DNA of 64,000 bases, from positions 1-64,000 of the forward strand of contig JAHDSF010000022.1 of the NCBI GenBank assembly GCA_018432935.1, in the 5' to 3' direction. The position numbers were made by a program, and so were the translations under genes. The DNA is from Rhodospirillales bacterium. Lineage in GTDB: Bacteria > Pseudomonadota > Alphaproteobacteria > Rhodospirillales > Shumkoniaceae. A model generated the notes under the pieces. It was given only the letters and a program-made list of their open reading frames with translations. It searched no databases and had not been told where the DNA came from. The first letter of the stretch is position 1. Every line of letters starts with the position of its first letter. Shown piece after piece: positions 9,678 to 19,033 of this stretch.

Positions 9678-9824
9678 GTTTCACGTCTTTCAGTCTTGAA
9701 TTTTTGTAGCAGATTGTCAGAATAGGGAGTGGCGGCCCGGCACGAACTCTGGTGTTCTTCAGTTGCAGAGATTGAAACCCGCGTGCTCCGGGATGCTGCC
9801 CGCGAGGGGGACGGTTTTCAAGGT

Positions 9825-9856
9825 CCCGTGAAACCCTAAATTAAGGGTTTCGCGGG
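9825..9856 (+). other. hairpin in the rodZ-like gene leader
   Basis: CCCGTGAAACCCT at the left pairs with AGGGTTTCGCGGG at the right across an AT-rich loop, with one mismatch. There is no T-run, so it is a poor intrinsic terminator for ptsP. It ends about 40 bases before the next start codon and may be a leader structure or a binding site. Confidence 0.45.
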
Positions 9857-9895
9857 CACGATCGGGTCGAAGTGCCCGAGTGGATCGGAAGGCGC

Positions 9896-11146
9896 ATGGA
9901 TAGCGGCGTCGACATCATGAACGGCACGGGCATCGGTGCTCTGCTCAAGGCTTCCCGCGTCCGGCGCGGCGAAGAGCTCGAGGATATCGCGGGGCAGCTG
10001 CGGATCCGATACGCATACCTGCTGGCGCTCGAGGAAGGCCGCACCAAGGATCTGCCCGGGCAGACCTACGCCGTCGGCTTCGTTCGCGCCTATGCGGAAT
10101 ACCTGGGGCTCGACAGCAACGAGGTGGTCCGCCGGTTCAAGCTTGAGGGCGGCAAGGCCGCCCCGACGCCCGAGCTGGTCTTCCCCACTCCTTTGGCTGA
10201 AGGAGGCATCCCCAGCGGCGCGCTGATGCTGGTGGGGGTCGTGGTCGCCTCGCTTGCCTACGGCGGCTGGTATGTCAGCACCCTCAAGGAAGGTCTGTTC
10301 GAGGAATACATCGAGCCGCTGCCGGCGCGGCTGATGGCTCTGCTTCCCCCCGAGATGCTGGCCAGCGGCCAGGAACCGGGCGCTGGAAGCCCAACCATCC
10401 AGGTCGCGTCCGAGGCGCCGGTTCCGCCGCAGCCTTCTCCGTCGTCCGCCACCGCCGCGGTGCCCGTAGCGGCGACGCCTGCCGCGCCGGTCCCCGCGGC
10501 GCCCAGTCTTCCTCCGGCAACCGCGGCCAGTTCTCCCGCGGCGCCCATCGACGCGCCGCCGCCGGCCGCGCCGGCTCCTGTGGTCGCGGCTCCCGTGCCG
10601 CCGCCCCCCGTGGCGCCCGCTCCCGGTCTGCCGCCGGTGATGGCGGCCCCGGTCGAGCAGGTCACCGCAGCCCCGGCTCCGCCACCTCCGCCGCCACAAA
10701 TTGCGGCGCTGCCGCCTCAGCCCCCGGCGCCGCCGCCGGCGCCGCCCCCCGTGGCGCCGCTGTCGGCTGCCGCCGCACCGCCGGCGCCGCCCCTGCCGCC
10801 GGCCGACACCGCGGTGCAGACGGCGAGCACCGGTATGCCGGCCAGCGAGCGCGTGTTCGGCGCCGAGAACGTCGGCTCGCGGATCGTGCTGCGGGCGCAG
10901 GGTGACAGCTGGGTGCAGATCCGCGACACCATCGAGAAGCGTTATCTGCTGACCCGGCTGCTGCGCACCGGCGACAGCTACCAGGTTCCGGACCTACCCG
11001 GCCTGGTGCTGAAGACCGGGAACGCCGGGGCGCTCGAGGTGCTGGTCGATGGCACCGTGGTGGCCCCGGTCGGAGCCATGGGCGCCGTCAAGAGCGTCGA
11101 TCTCGACGCCGATAAGCTGATCCAGGGAACGGCGGCCGCCAACTGA
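9896..11146 (+). CDS. rodZ: RodZ-like helix-turn-helix membrane protein with DUF4115
   Basis: Cytoplasmic residues of about 10-80 form the HTH_25/RodZ domain (IGALLKASRVRRGEELEDIA, then SFVRAYAEYLGLD-like features). A single membrane segment follows near 105-125 (ALMLVGVVVASLAYGGW). A long proline/alanine-rich linker of some 170 residues leads to a C-terminal DUF4115 domain with SWVQIRD. RodZ links MreB to the cell-wall elongation machinery. I chose the ATG at 9896, preceded by GGAAGG; a GTG at 9872 and an ATG at 9917 are in frame. The linker is strongly biased, so length comparisons are not informative. It stands between ptsP and ispG, behind its own leader hairpin. Confidence 0.82.
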   Translation: MDSGVDIMNGTGIGALLKASRVRRGEELEDIAGQLRIRYAYLLALEEGRTKDLPGQTYAVGFVRAYAEYLGLDSNEVVRRFKLEGGKAAPTPELVFPTPLAEGGIPSGALMLVGVVVASLAYGGWYVSTLKEGLFEEYIEPLPARLMALLPPEMLASGQEPGAGSPTIQVASEAPVPPQPSPSSATAAVPVAATPAAPVPAAPSLPPATAASSPAAPIDAPPPAAPAPVVAAPVPPPPVAPAPGLPPVMAAPVEQVTAAPAPPPPPPQIAALPPQPPAPPPAPPPVAPLSAAAAPPAPPLPPADTAVQTASTGMPASERVFGAENVGSRIVLRAQGDSWVQIRDTIEKRYLLTRLLRTGDSYQVPDLPGLVLKTGNAGALEVLVDGTVVAPVGAMGAVKSVDLDADKLIQGTAAAN

Positions 11147-11166
11147 GCCGCCGCCCCTTGAACCGC

Positions 11167-11203
11167 AACGCCCAATCGACAACTTTGGCGGTTGGGCGTT
11201 TTG
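11167..11203 (+). terminator. intrinsic terminator after the rodZ-like gene
   Basis: AACGCCCAATCG pairs with CGGTTGGGCGTT with one mismatch, and the right arm ends in a TTTT run. It lies 20 bases after the stop codon at 11146 and before ispG, so ispG likely has its own promoter downstream. Confidence 0.7.
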
Positions 11204-11244
11204 CGCTATAAGGCGGACGCCTCGACGCTGACGCGAGCAGGATC

Positions 11245-12393
11245 ATGAGCGAAGCCGCCTACCGACAGATCGCCCGTCGCCGCAGCCGGCAGATTCACGT
11301 CGGCGGCGTCGCCGTCGGCGGCGGCGCTCCGGTCAGCGTCCAGACGATGACCAACACCGACACCGACGACGTGGCTGCCACGGTCGCCCAGGTCCGGGTC
11401 GCCGAGGAGGCCGGCGTCGACATCGTGCGGGTTTCGTGCCCGACCGAGGCTTCGACCGCAGCGCTGAAGGACATCGTGCGCCAGGTCAAGGTCCCGATCA
11501 TCGCCGACATCCACTTCCACTACATGCGGGCGATCGAGGCGGCCAAGGCGGGCGCGGCCTGCCTGCGCATCAATCCCGGCAATATCGGCTCGGCCGAACG
11601 GGTTCGCGAGGTGGTCAAGGCGGCCAAGGATAACGGCTGCTCGATGCGCATCGGCGTCAACGCCGGCAGCCTCGACAAGCACCTTCTGGAGAAGTACGGC
11701 GAGCCGTGCCCCGAGGCGATGGTGGAGAGCGCGCTGCAGCACGCCCGCATCCTCGAGGACAACGACTTCACCGAGTTCAAGATCAGCGTCAAGGCGTCGA
11801 ACGTGTTCCTGGCCGTGGCGGCTTACCGCGGTCTTGCCGCCGCCTGCGACTATCCGCTCCACCTCGGCATCACCGAGGCCGGGGGATTGCGGCGCGGCAC
11901 CGTCCAGTCGGCGCTGGGCATCGGCGCCCTGCTGTGGGAGGGCATCGGCGATACCATCCGGGTATCGCTTTCGGCCGATCCCGTCGAGGAGGTCAAGGTC
12001 GGATTCGAGATCCTGCGCACCCTCGATCTGCGTCATCGCGGCGTACGAGTGATCGCCTGCCCGTCGTGCGCCCGGCAGGGCTTCGACGTGGTGGCGCGAG
12101 TGGCCGAGATCGAGGATCGCCTGGCCCACATCGAGACCCCGCTCACGGTCTCCATCCTCGGCTGCGTGGTCAACGGCGTCGGTGAGGCCCGCCATGCCGA
12201 CATCGGCATCGTCGGCGGCCAGAACGACAGGCATGCCGTGTTCATGGACGGCAAGCGCGACCATCAGGTCGAGGACGCCGATCTGGTCGAGCATCTGGTT
12301 GAACTGTGCGAACGCAAGGCCGCGCGCGTGAAGGCGGAACAGGGCGCGGCCGAGCCTCAAGAACCGCCGGCCCGCTCCGCCGCCGGCGACTAG
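11245..12393 (+). CDS. ispG: 4-hydroxy-3-methylbut-2-en-1-yl diphosphate synthase
   Basis: The 382-residue product is the bacterial-type GcpE/IspG, a 4Fe-4S enzyme that reduces MEcPP to HMBPP in the MEP isoprenoid pathway. Its N-terminal TIM barrel starts near [20 protein letters not shown]. The C-terminal cluster domain has the expected cysteines in [12 protein letters not shown] (two) and [12 protein letters not shown] (one). The start is ATG at 11245. The gene leads a same-strand series with hisS, prfA and prmC separated by gaps of 9-16 bases, which reads as an operon. Confidence 0.96.
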   Translation: MSEAAYRQIARRRSRQIHVGGVAVGGGAPVSVQTMTNTDTDDVAATVAQVRVAEEAGVDIVRVSCPTEASTAALKDIVRQVKVPIIADIHFHYMRAIEAAKAGAACLRINPGNIGSAERVREVVKAAKDNGCSMRIGVNAGSLDKHLLEKYGEPCPEAMVESALQHARILEDNDFTEFKISVKASNVFLAVAAYRGLAAACDYPLHLGITEAGGLRRGTVQSALGIGALLWEGIGDTIRVSLSADPVEEVKVGFEILRTLDLRHRGVRVIACPSCARQGFDVVARVAEIEDRLAHIETPLTVSILGCVVNGVGEARHADIGIVGGQNDRHAVFMDGKRDHQVEDADLVEHLVELCERKAARVKAEQGAAEPQEPPARSAAGD

Positions 12394-12408
12394 ACGGAAA
12401 GAAGAAAC

Positions 12409-13653
12409 ATGCCCGCGCTGCAGCCGGTCCGCGGCACGCACGACATTTTGCCTGAAGAGATCCTGCGTCACCGTCACGTCGAAGAGGTCGCCCGCGCGAC
12501 CTCCGCCCTCTACGGCTTCGCCGAGATCGAGACGCCGATCTTCGAGTTCACCGAGGTGTTCGCGCGAACTCTCGGCGACACCAGCGACGTCGTCACCAAA
12601 GAGATGTACACCTTCGAGGACCGCGGCGGCGAGCGGCTGACGCTGCGCCCCGAGAACACCGCCGGCGTCGCCCGTGCGTTCATCTCCGGAGGGCTGTCGC
12701 AGAGACTGCCCCTGAAGCTGTTCTACCGCGGCCCGATGTTCCGCTACGAGCGGCCCCAGAAGGGCCGTCTGCGCGAGTTCCACCAGGTCGGGGTCGAGCT
12801 GTTCGGGGTCGCCGATCCGATCGCCGACGTCGAGGTGATCGCGCTGGGCGACCAGTTCCTGGAGACGCTCGGGCTCAAGCACCGCGTGCGCTGCGAGCTC
12901 AACACGCTGGGCGACATGGAAAGCCGCCGCGCCTATCGCGAGCGGCTGGTGGCCTACCTCCGCGATTTCCGCGACCGGCTGTCGGAGGACAGCCGCGAGC
13001 GGCTCGAGCGCAACCCCCTGCGGATCCTCGATTCCAAGGACGAGCGCGACCGGGCGATCGTCGCCGGCGCCCCCGCAATGGATGAGGCGATGACCGACGA
13101 CGCCCGCCGCTTCTTCGACGCCCTGCGCGATGGCCTCGAGCGGGCCGGGGTCGCCTACGTGCCGAACCCGCGGCTGGTCCGCGGCCTGGACTATTACTGT
13201 CATACCGTGTTCGAGTTCATCACCACCGACCTCGGTGCCCAGGGCACCGTGCTGGCGGGCGGCCGCTACGACGGCCTGGTCGAGCAGATGGGAGGCCCGG
13301 CAACCCCCGGCGTCGGCTGGGCGGCGGGGGTCGAGCGGCTGGCGATGCTGGTCGAGACGGCGCCCGAACCGACCCGCCCGGTGGCGGTGATCCCGTTCTC
13401 GGCGGCCGGCGCGGCCAAGGGGCTGGAGATCACGCAGATGCTGCGGCGCGCCGGCATCGCCGCCGACATGGGCTACTCGGGCAACCTGCAGAAGCGGATG
13501 AAGCGCGCCGACAAGCTGGGGGCGCGGGCGACCGTCCTGCTCGGAGAGGACGAGCTGTCGCGCGGCGCCGTCAGCGTGCGCGACATGGCAACGGGAACCC
13601 AGGAAGAGGTGCCGATCGTCGGACTGGTCGACCGGCTGGCCGCCTTCGGCTAG
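12409..13653 (+). CDS. hisS: histidine--tRNA ligase
   Basis: The 414-residue product is a class II synthetase that charges tRNA-His. The N-terminus (QPVRGTHDILPEE) is the usual HisRS opening. Motif 2 lies in FYRGPMFRYERPQKGRLREF. The HisA signature region is seen as RGLDYYCHTVFEF, and the C-terminal anticodon-binding domain begins near residue 325. The ATG at 12409 follows a purine-rich GAAAGAAGAAAC. It lies 15 bases after ispG and 9 bases before prfA. Confidence 0.96.
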   Translation: MPALQPVRGTHDILPEEILRHRHVEEVARATSALYGFAEIETPIFEFTEVFARTLGDTSDVVTKEMYTFEDRGGERLTLRPENTAGVARAFISGGLSQRLPLKLFYRGPMFRYERPQKGRLREFHQVGVELFGVADPIADVEVIALGDQFLETLGLKHRVRCELNTLGDMESRRAYRERLVAYLRDFRDRLSEDSRERLERNPLRILDSKDERDRAIVAGAPAMDEAMTDDARRFFDALRDGLERAGVAYVPNPRLVRGLDYYCHTVFEFITTDLGAQGTVLAGGRYDGLVEQMGGPATPGVGWAAGVERLAMLVETAPEPTRPVAVIPFSAAGAAKGLEITQMLRRAGIAADMGYSGNLQKRMKRADKLGARATVLLGEDELSRGAVSVRDMATGTQEEVPIVGLVDRLAAFG

Positions 13654-13662
13654 GATTCCGCC

Positions 13663-14733
13663 ATGGACCTGCACGGCAAACTCGACCGCGTCGTCTCCCG
13701 TCACGAGGAACTCGCCGCTCTGCTGGCGGAGGAGGGTGCCGCTTCGCCCGACTTCGTCGCCCGCTCGCGCGAGTACGCCGAGCTGGCCGGGATCGTCGAG
13801 GCCGTGCGAACTCTGCGCAAGACCGAGGTCGACCTCGCCGAAGCCCATGCCATCGCCGCCGATCCGACGACCGACGCCGAAATGCGCGAGCTCGCCGAGG
13901 GCGAGGCGCGCGCGCTCAAGGAGCGGCTGGTCGCCCTGGAGCACGAGGTCCGGCTGCTGCTGCTGCCCAGGGACGAGGCCGACGACAAGAACGCGATCCT
14001 CGAGGTGAGGGCCGGCACCGGGGGCGAGGAAGCGGCCCTGTTCGCCGCCGACTTGTTCCGGATGTACCAGCGCTTTGCCGAGAGCCGGGGCTGGCGGTTC
14101 GAAACGATGTCGTTCAGCGAGACCGGGATCGGCGGCTGCAAGGAAGCCAGCGCGCTGATCTCGGGCCGCGGCGTGTTCGCGGCGCTCAAGTTCGAATCCG
14201 GCGTCCATCGCGTGCAGCGGGTGCCGGTCACCGAATCGAGCGGCCGCATCCACACCTCGGCTGCGACCGTGGCGGTGCTGCCCGAGGCGGAGGAGGTCGA
14301 CATCCGGATCGACGACAAGGACCTGCGCATCGATACCTTCCGCTCGCAGGGCGCCGGCGGGCAGCATGTCAACACCACCGACAGCGCGGTCCGCATCACC
14401 CATCTGCCGACCGGCATCGTGGTTTCGCAGCAGGACGAGAAATCGCAGCACAAGAACCGCGCCAAGGCGATGAAGGTGCTGCGGGCCCGGCTCTACGACA
14501 TGGAACGATCCAAGGCGGAGGCCGAGCGTTCGGCGTCGCGGCGCAGCCAGGTCGGCAGCGGCGACCGCTCGGAACGCATCCGTACCTACAACTTTCCCCA
14601 GGGCCGCGTCACCGACCACCGGATCAACCTGACCCTCCACAAGCTCGACCGCGTCCTGGAAGGAGAGCTCGGCGAGGTCGTCGATGCCCTGGTCGCCGAG
14701 GACCAGGCGGCGCGACTGGCGGAAATGGACTAG
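13663..14733 (+). CDS. prfA: peptide chain release factor 1
   Basis: The 356-residue product recognises UAA and UAG and triggers peptide release. The GGQ motif that enters the peptidyl-transferase centre is seen in [18 protein letters not shown]. The stop-codon-reading loop has the RF1-type P-x-T form ([14 protein letters not shown]), not the SPF of RF2. The glutamine of GGQ is the substrate of PrmC, encoded by the next gene 16 bases downstream, so modifier and target are in one transcript. Confidence 0.97.
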   Translation: MDLHGKLDRVVSRHEELAALLAEEGAASPDFVARSREYAELAGIVEAVRTLRKTEVDLAEAHAIAADPTTDAEMRELAEGEARALKERLVALEHEVRLLLLPRDEADDKNAILEVRAGTGGEEAALFAADLFRMYQRFAESRGWRFETMSFSETGIGGCKEASALISGRGVFAALKFESGVHRVQRVPVTESSGRIHTSAATVAVLPEAEEVDIRIDDKDLRIDTFRSQGAGGQHVNTTDSAVRITHLPTGIVVSQQDEKSQHKNRAKAMKVLRARLYDMERSKAEAERSASRRSQVGSGDRSERIRTYNFPQGRVTDHRINLTLHKLDRVLEGELGEVVDALVAEDQAARLAEMD

Positions 14734-14749
14734 CGGGACCCGCGAAACC

Positions 14750-15634
14750 ATGGCGAACGACCGCGACCGGGAAGGGACGGCCGGGGCGGCGGCGGACGCT
14801 GTCGCAGAGACGCTGCGGCGCGCCGGCATCGAGGCGCCGCGAGCCGAGGCCCGGCTGCTGGTCGCCCACGTGCTGGGCGTCACGGCGGAGCGGGTGTTCG
14901 GCTGGCCGGAGACCCCGCTCGAGGCCGCGCAGCGGCAGCGGCTGGCCGATCTTGTCGGACGGCGGGCCGAGCGCGAGCCGATGGCTCACCTGCTGGGCCG
15001 ACGGGAGTTCTGGGGGCTGCCGTTCGCGGTGACGTCCGCCGTTCTGACCCCGCGGCCGGAGACGGAAACCCTGATCGAGGCGCTGATCGACTCCTTCCCC
15101 GACCGGGCCCGGGCGCTGTCGGTGCTCGACCTCGGCACCGGGTCGGGCTGCCTGTTGCTGGCCGCCCTCACCGAGTATCCCGCAGCGTGGGGGCTGGGGG
15201 TCGACCGCAGTCCGGCGGCGCTCGCCGTCGCCGCCGCCAACGCCCGGGGGCTGGGGCTCGAGCGGCGATGCGTCCTGATCGCCGCCGATTGGGGAGACGC
15301 GCTGGCGAACGTCTTCGACATCGTCATCGCCAATCCGCCGTACATCGCGACCGCCGAGATCGCCGCCCTGGCGCCCGAGGTTTCCCGCTTCGAGCCGAGG
15401 GGCGCCCTCGACGGAGGCGACGACGGCCTGGACGCCTACCGCCGCATCGCCGGCCAGCTCGGCCGGTTGCTGGCGCCCGGCGGCCGTACCTTTCTCGAAG
15501 TCGGGGCGGGGCAGGCCGCGGCCGTCGGCCGGCTCCTTGAATCGGCCGGATTCCGGACCCGTACCCGGCGGGACCTGGCGGGCGTCGAGCGTTGCATTAT
15601 CGCCGCGCAAAGCGAAAACTTTGAAACCTCCTGA
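14750..15634 (+). CDS. prmC: release factor N5-glutamine methyltransferase
   Basis: From the ATG at 14750 the product has 294 residues. It methylates the GGQ glutamine of release factors. The N-terminal helical domain recognises the factor (residues 1-80). Then comes the SAM fold, with VLDLGTGSGCLLLAAL as motif I and the catalytic NPPY in IVIANPPYIATAEI. The frame is open upstream into prfA, but the ATG 16 bases after the prfA stop is the sensible start. Confidence 0.95.
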   Translation: MANDRDREGTAGAAADAVAETLRRAGIEAPRAEARLLVAHVLGVTAERVFGWPETPLEAAQRQRLADLVGRRAEREPMAHLLGRREFWGLPFAVTSAVLTPRPETETLIEALIDSFPDRARALSVLDLGTGSGCLLLAALTEYPAAWGLGVDRSPAALAVAAANARGLGLERRCVLIAADWGDALANVFDIVIANPPYIATAEIAALAPEVSRFEPRGALDGGDDGLDAYRRIAGQLGRLLAPGGRTFLEVGAGQAAAVGRLLESAGFRTRTRRDLAGVERCIIAAQSENFETS

Positions 15635-15840
15635 AAATCGTGCTTGGAATAGTCTCCGTTCCCGTTTAGTTTGGCGAGGTGGGTGGCCGTTTGCGAGCCA
15701 CGGGGGCACTCCAGCGGGCGCGCTACGTGCCGACCATTCCTGAGGCAGGGTTACCATCACCGTGAGCCGTTGTGGGCCGCGGGCGCGTGAGCGATGAAAG
15801 CTTCAGGGGAGTAGAGACGCAGCCGGAAAACATTGGAAAC

Positions 15841-16275
15841 ATGAAACCTGGACCCAACCCGAGACGTACACGTTCCCGAAACGGCAAACGATTCCAGAAC
15901 TCGCGGAATCAGACGTTCGAGAGCAACGGCCCCGATGTGAAGATCCGGGGCACCGCCCAGCAGGTGCTCGAGAAGTATCTGTCGCTGGCACAGGACGCCT
16001 CCTCCAGCGGTGACCGCGTCAACGCGGAGGCCTATCTGCAGCACGCGGAGCACTACTATCGGCTGATCCACATCGAGGGCGAGGCGAACGCCTTCGTCAA
16101 CCGCAATCGCGACGAGCGGCCGATGCGGACGCCGGAAAGCATCGGGATGGACGAGTCGGGCGTTCCCGCGACCGACCTCGAGCTTGAAGAGAAGGATACC
16201 GCCGGCGAGCACGCCGGAGAGGACAGCGGCGAGGTCGCCGAACCGGACGCCGTCCCTCAGCCCGCCTCGTGCTGA
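15841..16275 (+). CDS. DUF4167 domain protein
   Basis: The 144-residue product is a small basic-then-acidic protein. The conserved core lies at about residues 35-80 with KIRGTAQQVLEKYLSLA, DRVNAEAYLQHAEHYYR and related elements, which define DUF4167. The N-terminus is rich in Arg and Asn (PNPRRTRSRNGKR) and looks nucleic-acid binding; the tail is acidic and probably disordered. The family is largely confined to alphaproteobacteria and is often found beside prmC, as here. Its function is unknown; an RNA- or ribosome-related role is only a guess from its charge and neighbours. The 206-base gap from prmC shows no other gene. Confidence 0.85.
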   Translation: MKPGPNPRRTRSRNGKRFQNSRNQTFESNGPDVKIRGTAQQVLEKYLSLAQDASSSGDRVNAEAYLQHAEHYYRLIHIEGEANAFVNRNRDERPMRTPESIGMDESGVPATDLELEEKDTAGEHAGEDSGEVAEPDAVPQPASC

Positions 16276-16300
16276 GTCGCATGATCGGGCGCTTTGGCGC

Positions 16301-16915
16301 ATGACACGCACGGCCAAGAACGTCTGCGTGTTCTGCGGCTCCCGGCCGGGCGGAGATCCCCGGTTCGCCGCGGTCGCGGTACGGCTGGGAGAGCTGCTTG
16401 CCGGCAACGGACTCCGCCTGGTCTACGGCGGCGGCGGCATCGGTCTGATGGGACTTGTCACGCAGACCGCCCTGGCCTGCGGCGGGCTGGTGACCGGGGT
16501 GATTCCCCGCTTCCTGATGACCCCGGAAGTCGGCAATCCCTCCGTCACCGAGCTGGTCGTCGTTTCGACCATGCACGAGCGCAAGCAGCGCATGTTCGAC
16601 CTCGCCGACGCCATCGTCGCCCTGCCGGGCGGCATCGGCACCCTCGACGAGGTGATCGAGATGGCGACCTGGAAGCAGCTGCGGCTGCACCGCAAGCCGA
16701 TTCTGCTGATCGACGTTGCCGGCTTTTGGGATCCCTTCCGGGCGATGCTCGACAACGTCGTCGCGTGCGGCTTTGCCGCTCCCGCCATGCTGGACCTGAT
16801 CGAGGTCGTGCCGACACCGGAAGCGGCGCTTGCTGCCATCCTCGAGGCCGATGGCGTCCCGGCCTCGCTGCCCGCCGCCCCTCGCCGGGCGGACGCCGCG
16901 GCGCCGCCCGGCTGA
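16301..16915 (+). CDS. LOG-family nucleoside 5'-monophosphate phosphoribohydrolase
   Basis: The 204-residue product is a Rossmann-fold lysine-decarboxylase-like (LOG) protein. The family motif PGGIGTLDE is seen near residue 110, after VYGGGGIGLMG near residue 45. LOG enzymes split cytokinin ribotides or AMP into base and ribose 5-phosphate; in bacteria that are not plant partners the physiological role is often purine turnover. The ATG at 16301 was chosen because the family begins with the KNVCVFCGS strand. The open frame upstream is unconserved. Confidence 0.88.
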   Translation: MTRTAKNVCVFCGSRPGGDPRFAAVAVRLGELLAGNGLRLVYGGGGIGLMGLVTQTALACGGLVTGVIPRFLMTPEVGNPSVTELVVVSTMHERKQRMFDLADAIVALPGGIGTLDEVIEMATWKQLRLHRKPILLIDVAGFWDPFRAMLDNVVACGFAAPAMLDLIEVVPTPEAALAAILEADGVPASLPAAPRRADAAAPPG

Positions 16916-16922
16916 GCGAGGG

Positions 16923-18281
16923 TCAGGGCTGCTTGCGATTGGCGAAGTACTCCCGCGTGATTTTGAAAATGGTGCCGCTGAGAAGCAGCAGAGCGATCAG
17001 GTTCGGAATCGCCATCAGCCCGTTGAGAGCATCGGAGATGTTCCATACCAATTCCAGGTGCTCTTTGAAGTAGGCGCCGACGAACACGACCAGCACCCAC
17101 ACCACCCGGTAGGGCTTGATCACCCAGACGCCGAAGATGTACTGGGCGCACCGTTCCCCGTAGTAGCTCCAGCCGAGGATCGTGGTGTAGGCGAACAGCA
17201 GCAGGCCGACCACCACCACCAGCCGCCCGAAGGTGCCCAGCGCGGTATCGAAGGCCAGCGTCGACAGGCTGGCGCTGGTCTCGCCGCTGTTCCAGACGCC
17301 GGTCATCACGATCACCAGCGCCGTCATCGAGCACACGATGATGGTGTCGATGAAGGTGCCGAGCATGCCGACGCAGCCCTGCATCACCGGATCATTGGTG
17401 CGGACCGCGGCATGGGCGATCGGGGCCGTGCCCAGCCCGGCCTCGTTGGAGAATACTCCGCGGGCAACGCCGTAGCGCATCGCCAGCCATACCGTCGACC
17501 CGGCGAAGCCGCCGGCCGCTGCGGTGCCGGTGAAGGCATCGGTGACGATCAGGCTGACCGCCGCGGGGAGCTGCTCGATGTTGACGATGATGATGATCAG
17601 GGCCCCGATGACGTAGGCCACAGCCATGAACGGCACCAGCTTGCCCGAAACCTCTCCCAGCCGCTTGATGCCGCCGATGATGACGACGGCGGTGAAGACG
17701 ACCATCAGCAGGCCCGACAACCACAGCGGAACTCCGAAATGGTCGTTGGCCGCCTGGGCGACCGAGTTCGCCTGCACGGCATTGCCGATGCCGAACGCTG
17801 CGAAGGTGCCGAAAAAGGCGAACAGCCAGGCCAGCCACATCCACTTCGGGCCGAGACCGTTCTTGATGTAGTACATCGGCCCGCCGACGTAGTTGCCGAG
17901 CTCGTCCTGCTCGCGGTACTTCACGGCCAGCACGCACTCGCCGTATTTGGTCGCCATCCCGACCAGCGCGGTCATCCACATCCAGAACGCGGCGCCCGGT
18001 CCGCCGAGATAGATCGCCGTCGCGACGCCGGCGATGTTGCCGGTGCCGATCGTCGCCGCCAGCGCGGTCGAAAGCGCATTGAAGGGGGTGATGTGTCCGG
18101 CGTGATCTTCGGGCGCGGTGCGTCCCCGCCACAGGGCGCGGAACGCGAAGCCGATCTTGGTCAGGCTCATGCCCCGCAAGCCGATGGTGAGGAAAAGTCC
18201 GGTTCCCCCCAGCAGAATCAGCATCACAGGGCCCCAGATGAACGCCCCGGCCGCGTTCACGAAGTTGCTGAAAGCTTCCAT
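16923..18281 (-). CDS. sodium:alanine/glycine symporter family protein (AGCS)
   Basis: The 452-residue integral membrane protein has about ten or eleven hydrophobic segments. The AGCS signature is seen in ALAATIGTGNIAGVATAIYLGGPGA-type sequence near residue 85, and GVARGVFSNEAGLG lies near residue 270. It should co-transport small neutral amino acids with sodium across the inner membrane. The ATG at 18281 follows GGGAGA. The gene is convergent with the LOG gene (7 bases between stops), and 264 bases without any recognisable feature separate it from the next gene. Confidence 0.92.
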   Translation of the reverse strand: MEAFSNFVNAAGAFIWGPVMLILLGGTGLFLTIGLRGMSLTKIGFAFRALWRGRTAPEDHAGHITPFNALSTALAATIGTGNIAGVATAIYLGGPGAAFWMWMTALVGMATKYGECVLAVKYREQDELGNYVGGPMYYIKNGLGPKWMWLAWLFAFFGTFAAFGIGNAVQANSVAQAANDHFGVPLWLSGLLMVVFTAVVIIGGIKRLGEVSGKLVPFMAVAYVIGALIIIIVNIEQLPAAVSLIVTDAFTGTAAAGGFAGSTVWLAMRYGVARGVFSNEAGLGTAPIAHAAVRTNDPVMQGCVGMLGTFIDTIIVCSMTALVIVMTGVWNSGETSASLSTLAFDTALGTFGRLVVVVGLLLFAYTTILGWSYYGERCAQYIFGVWVIKPYRVVWVLVVFVGAYFKEHLELVWNISDALNGLMAIPNLIALLLLSGTIFKITREYFANRKQP

Positions 18282-18545
18282 GTGAGTCTCCCTCGTCCCG
18301 CCTCTGCCCCGGCGCAGATTAATGCGGCTTCTGCGCCCCGGCGTTTGCGACCGAGGGTAGCGCAGCGACGAGGCGTCCGGCTACAGAAACCTCTGTCCGG
18401 CGTCCTCCCCCCTTACGGCACGATCACGCAACCGTGTTGCGCCGCTCCCGTTGTCCGATGGTCGAGACCCCACGATATCCATCCCGGTGGGTTCGCCTGC
18501 CGCGTGCAGCGGCCCTGTCGGGAAAACTGGGGAGGCAAAGAACTG

Positions 18546-18986
18546 ATGAGAACTGTACGAACGGCAGCGCTGGCGGGTCTCCTGCTGGCGACGGGAATGT
18601 CGGTGGCCTGGGCCGCCGAAGGCGATGTCGACTACCGCAAGGCGACCATGAACGCCATCGGCGGCCATCTGCGCGCAGCGGCCACGATCATCCAGGGCAA
18701 AGTTCCCTACAAGGACGACCTGGGTTTCCACGCTGCCGCGTTGCGCGACCTCGCTCGCTCGACCGAGCACACCTTCGACAAGAGCTCGGCCGGCGGCGAC
18801 ACCAAGGCCAAGAAGGAGATCTGGGACAAGCCCGCCGAGTTCGAGAGCGTGCGGATGACCTTCGTCACCGCGGCCGAGAACTTCGCGGCAGCAGCCGCCG
18901 GCCAGGACGAAGGGGCTACGCGCCAGGCGTTCGCCAAGGTCGCCGAGACCTGCCGAAGCTGCCACTCGACCTATCGCAGCCAATAG
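18546..18986 (+). CDS. cycP: cytochrome c' (class II c-type cytochrome)
   Basis: The 146-residue precursor has a signal peptide cleaved after about residue 23 (AWA). The single haem-binding site CRSCH is at C136-H140, close to the C-terminus, which is the mark of class II cytochromes. The mature part is a predicted four-helix bundle. Cytochromes c' in the periplasm bind NO or CO and are often five-coordinate. It faces a cytochrome b561 gene in convergent orientation, a pairing that suggests the two exchange electrons. Confidence 0.9.
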   Translation: MRTVRTAALAGLLLATGMSVAWAAEGDVDYRKATMNAIGGHLRAAATIIQGKVPYKDDLGFHAAALRDLARSTEHTFDKSSAGGDTKAKKEIWDKPAEFESVRMTFVTAAENFAAAAAGQDEGATRQAFAKVAETCRSCHSTYRSQ

Positions 18987-18998
18987 GTTCGCGGACGG

Positions 18999-19025
18999 GG
19001 GGCGCGGGCCGGATTCCCGCGCCCC
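18999..19025. terminator. shared terminator hairpin between convergent cytochrome genes
   Basis: GGGGCGCGGG at 18999-19008 pairs perfectly with CCCGCGCCCC at 19016-19025 over a seven-base loop. It lies between the two stop codons and could end transcription from both sides; only a TT follows on the plus strand. Confidence 0.55.
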
Positions 19026-19033
19026 TTGCCGCT

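Noticed and set aside
11206..14883. Minus-strand open frame of about 1200 codons
   Set aside because: It runs antisense through ispG, hisS, prfA and the start of prmC, all certain genes. It reflects base composition only.
16830..18545. Long plus-strand frame upstream of cytochrome c'
   Set aside because: It is antisense to the AGCS symporter; the signal peptide at 18546 marks the real start.
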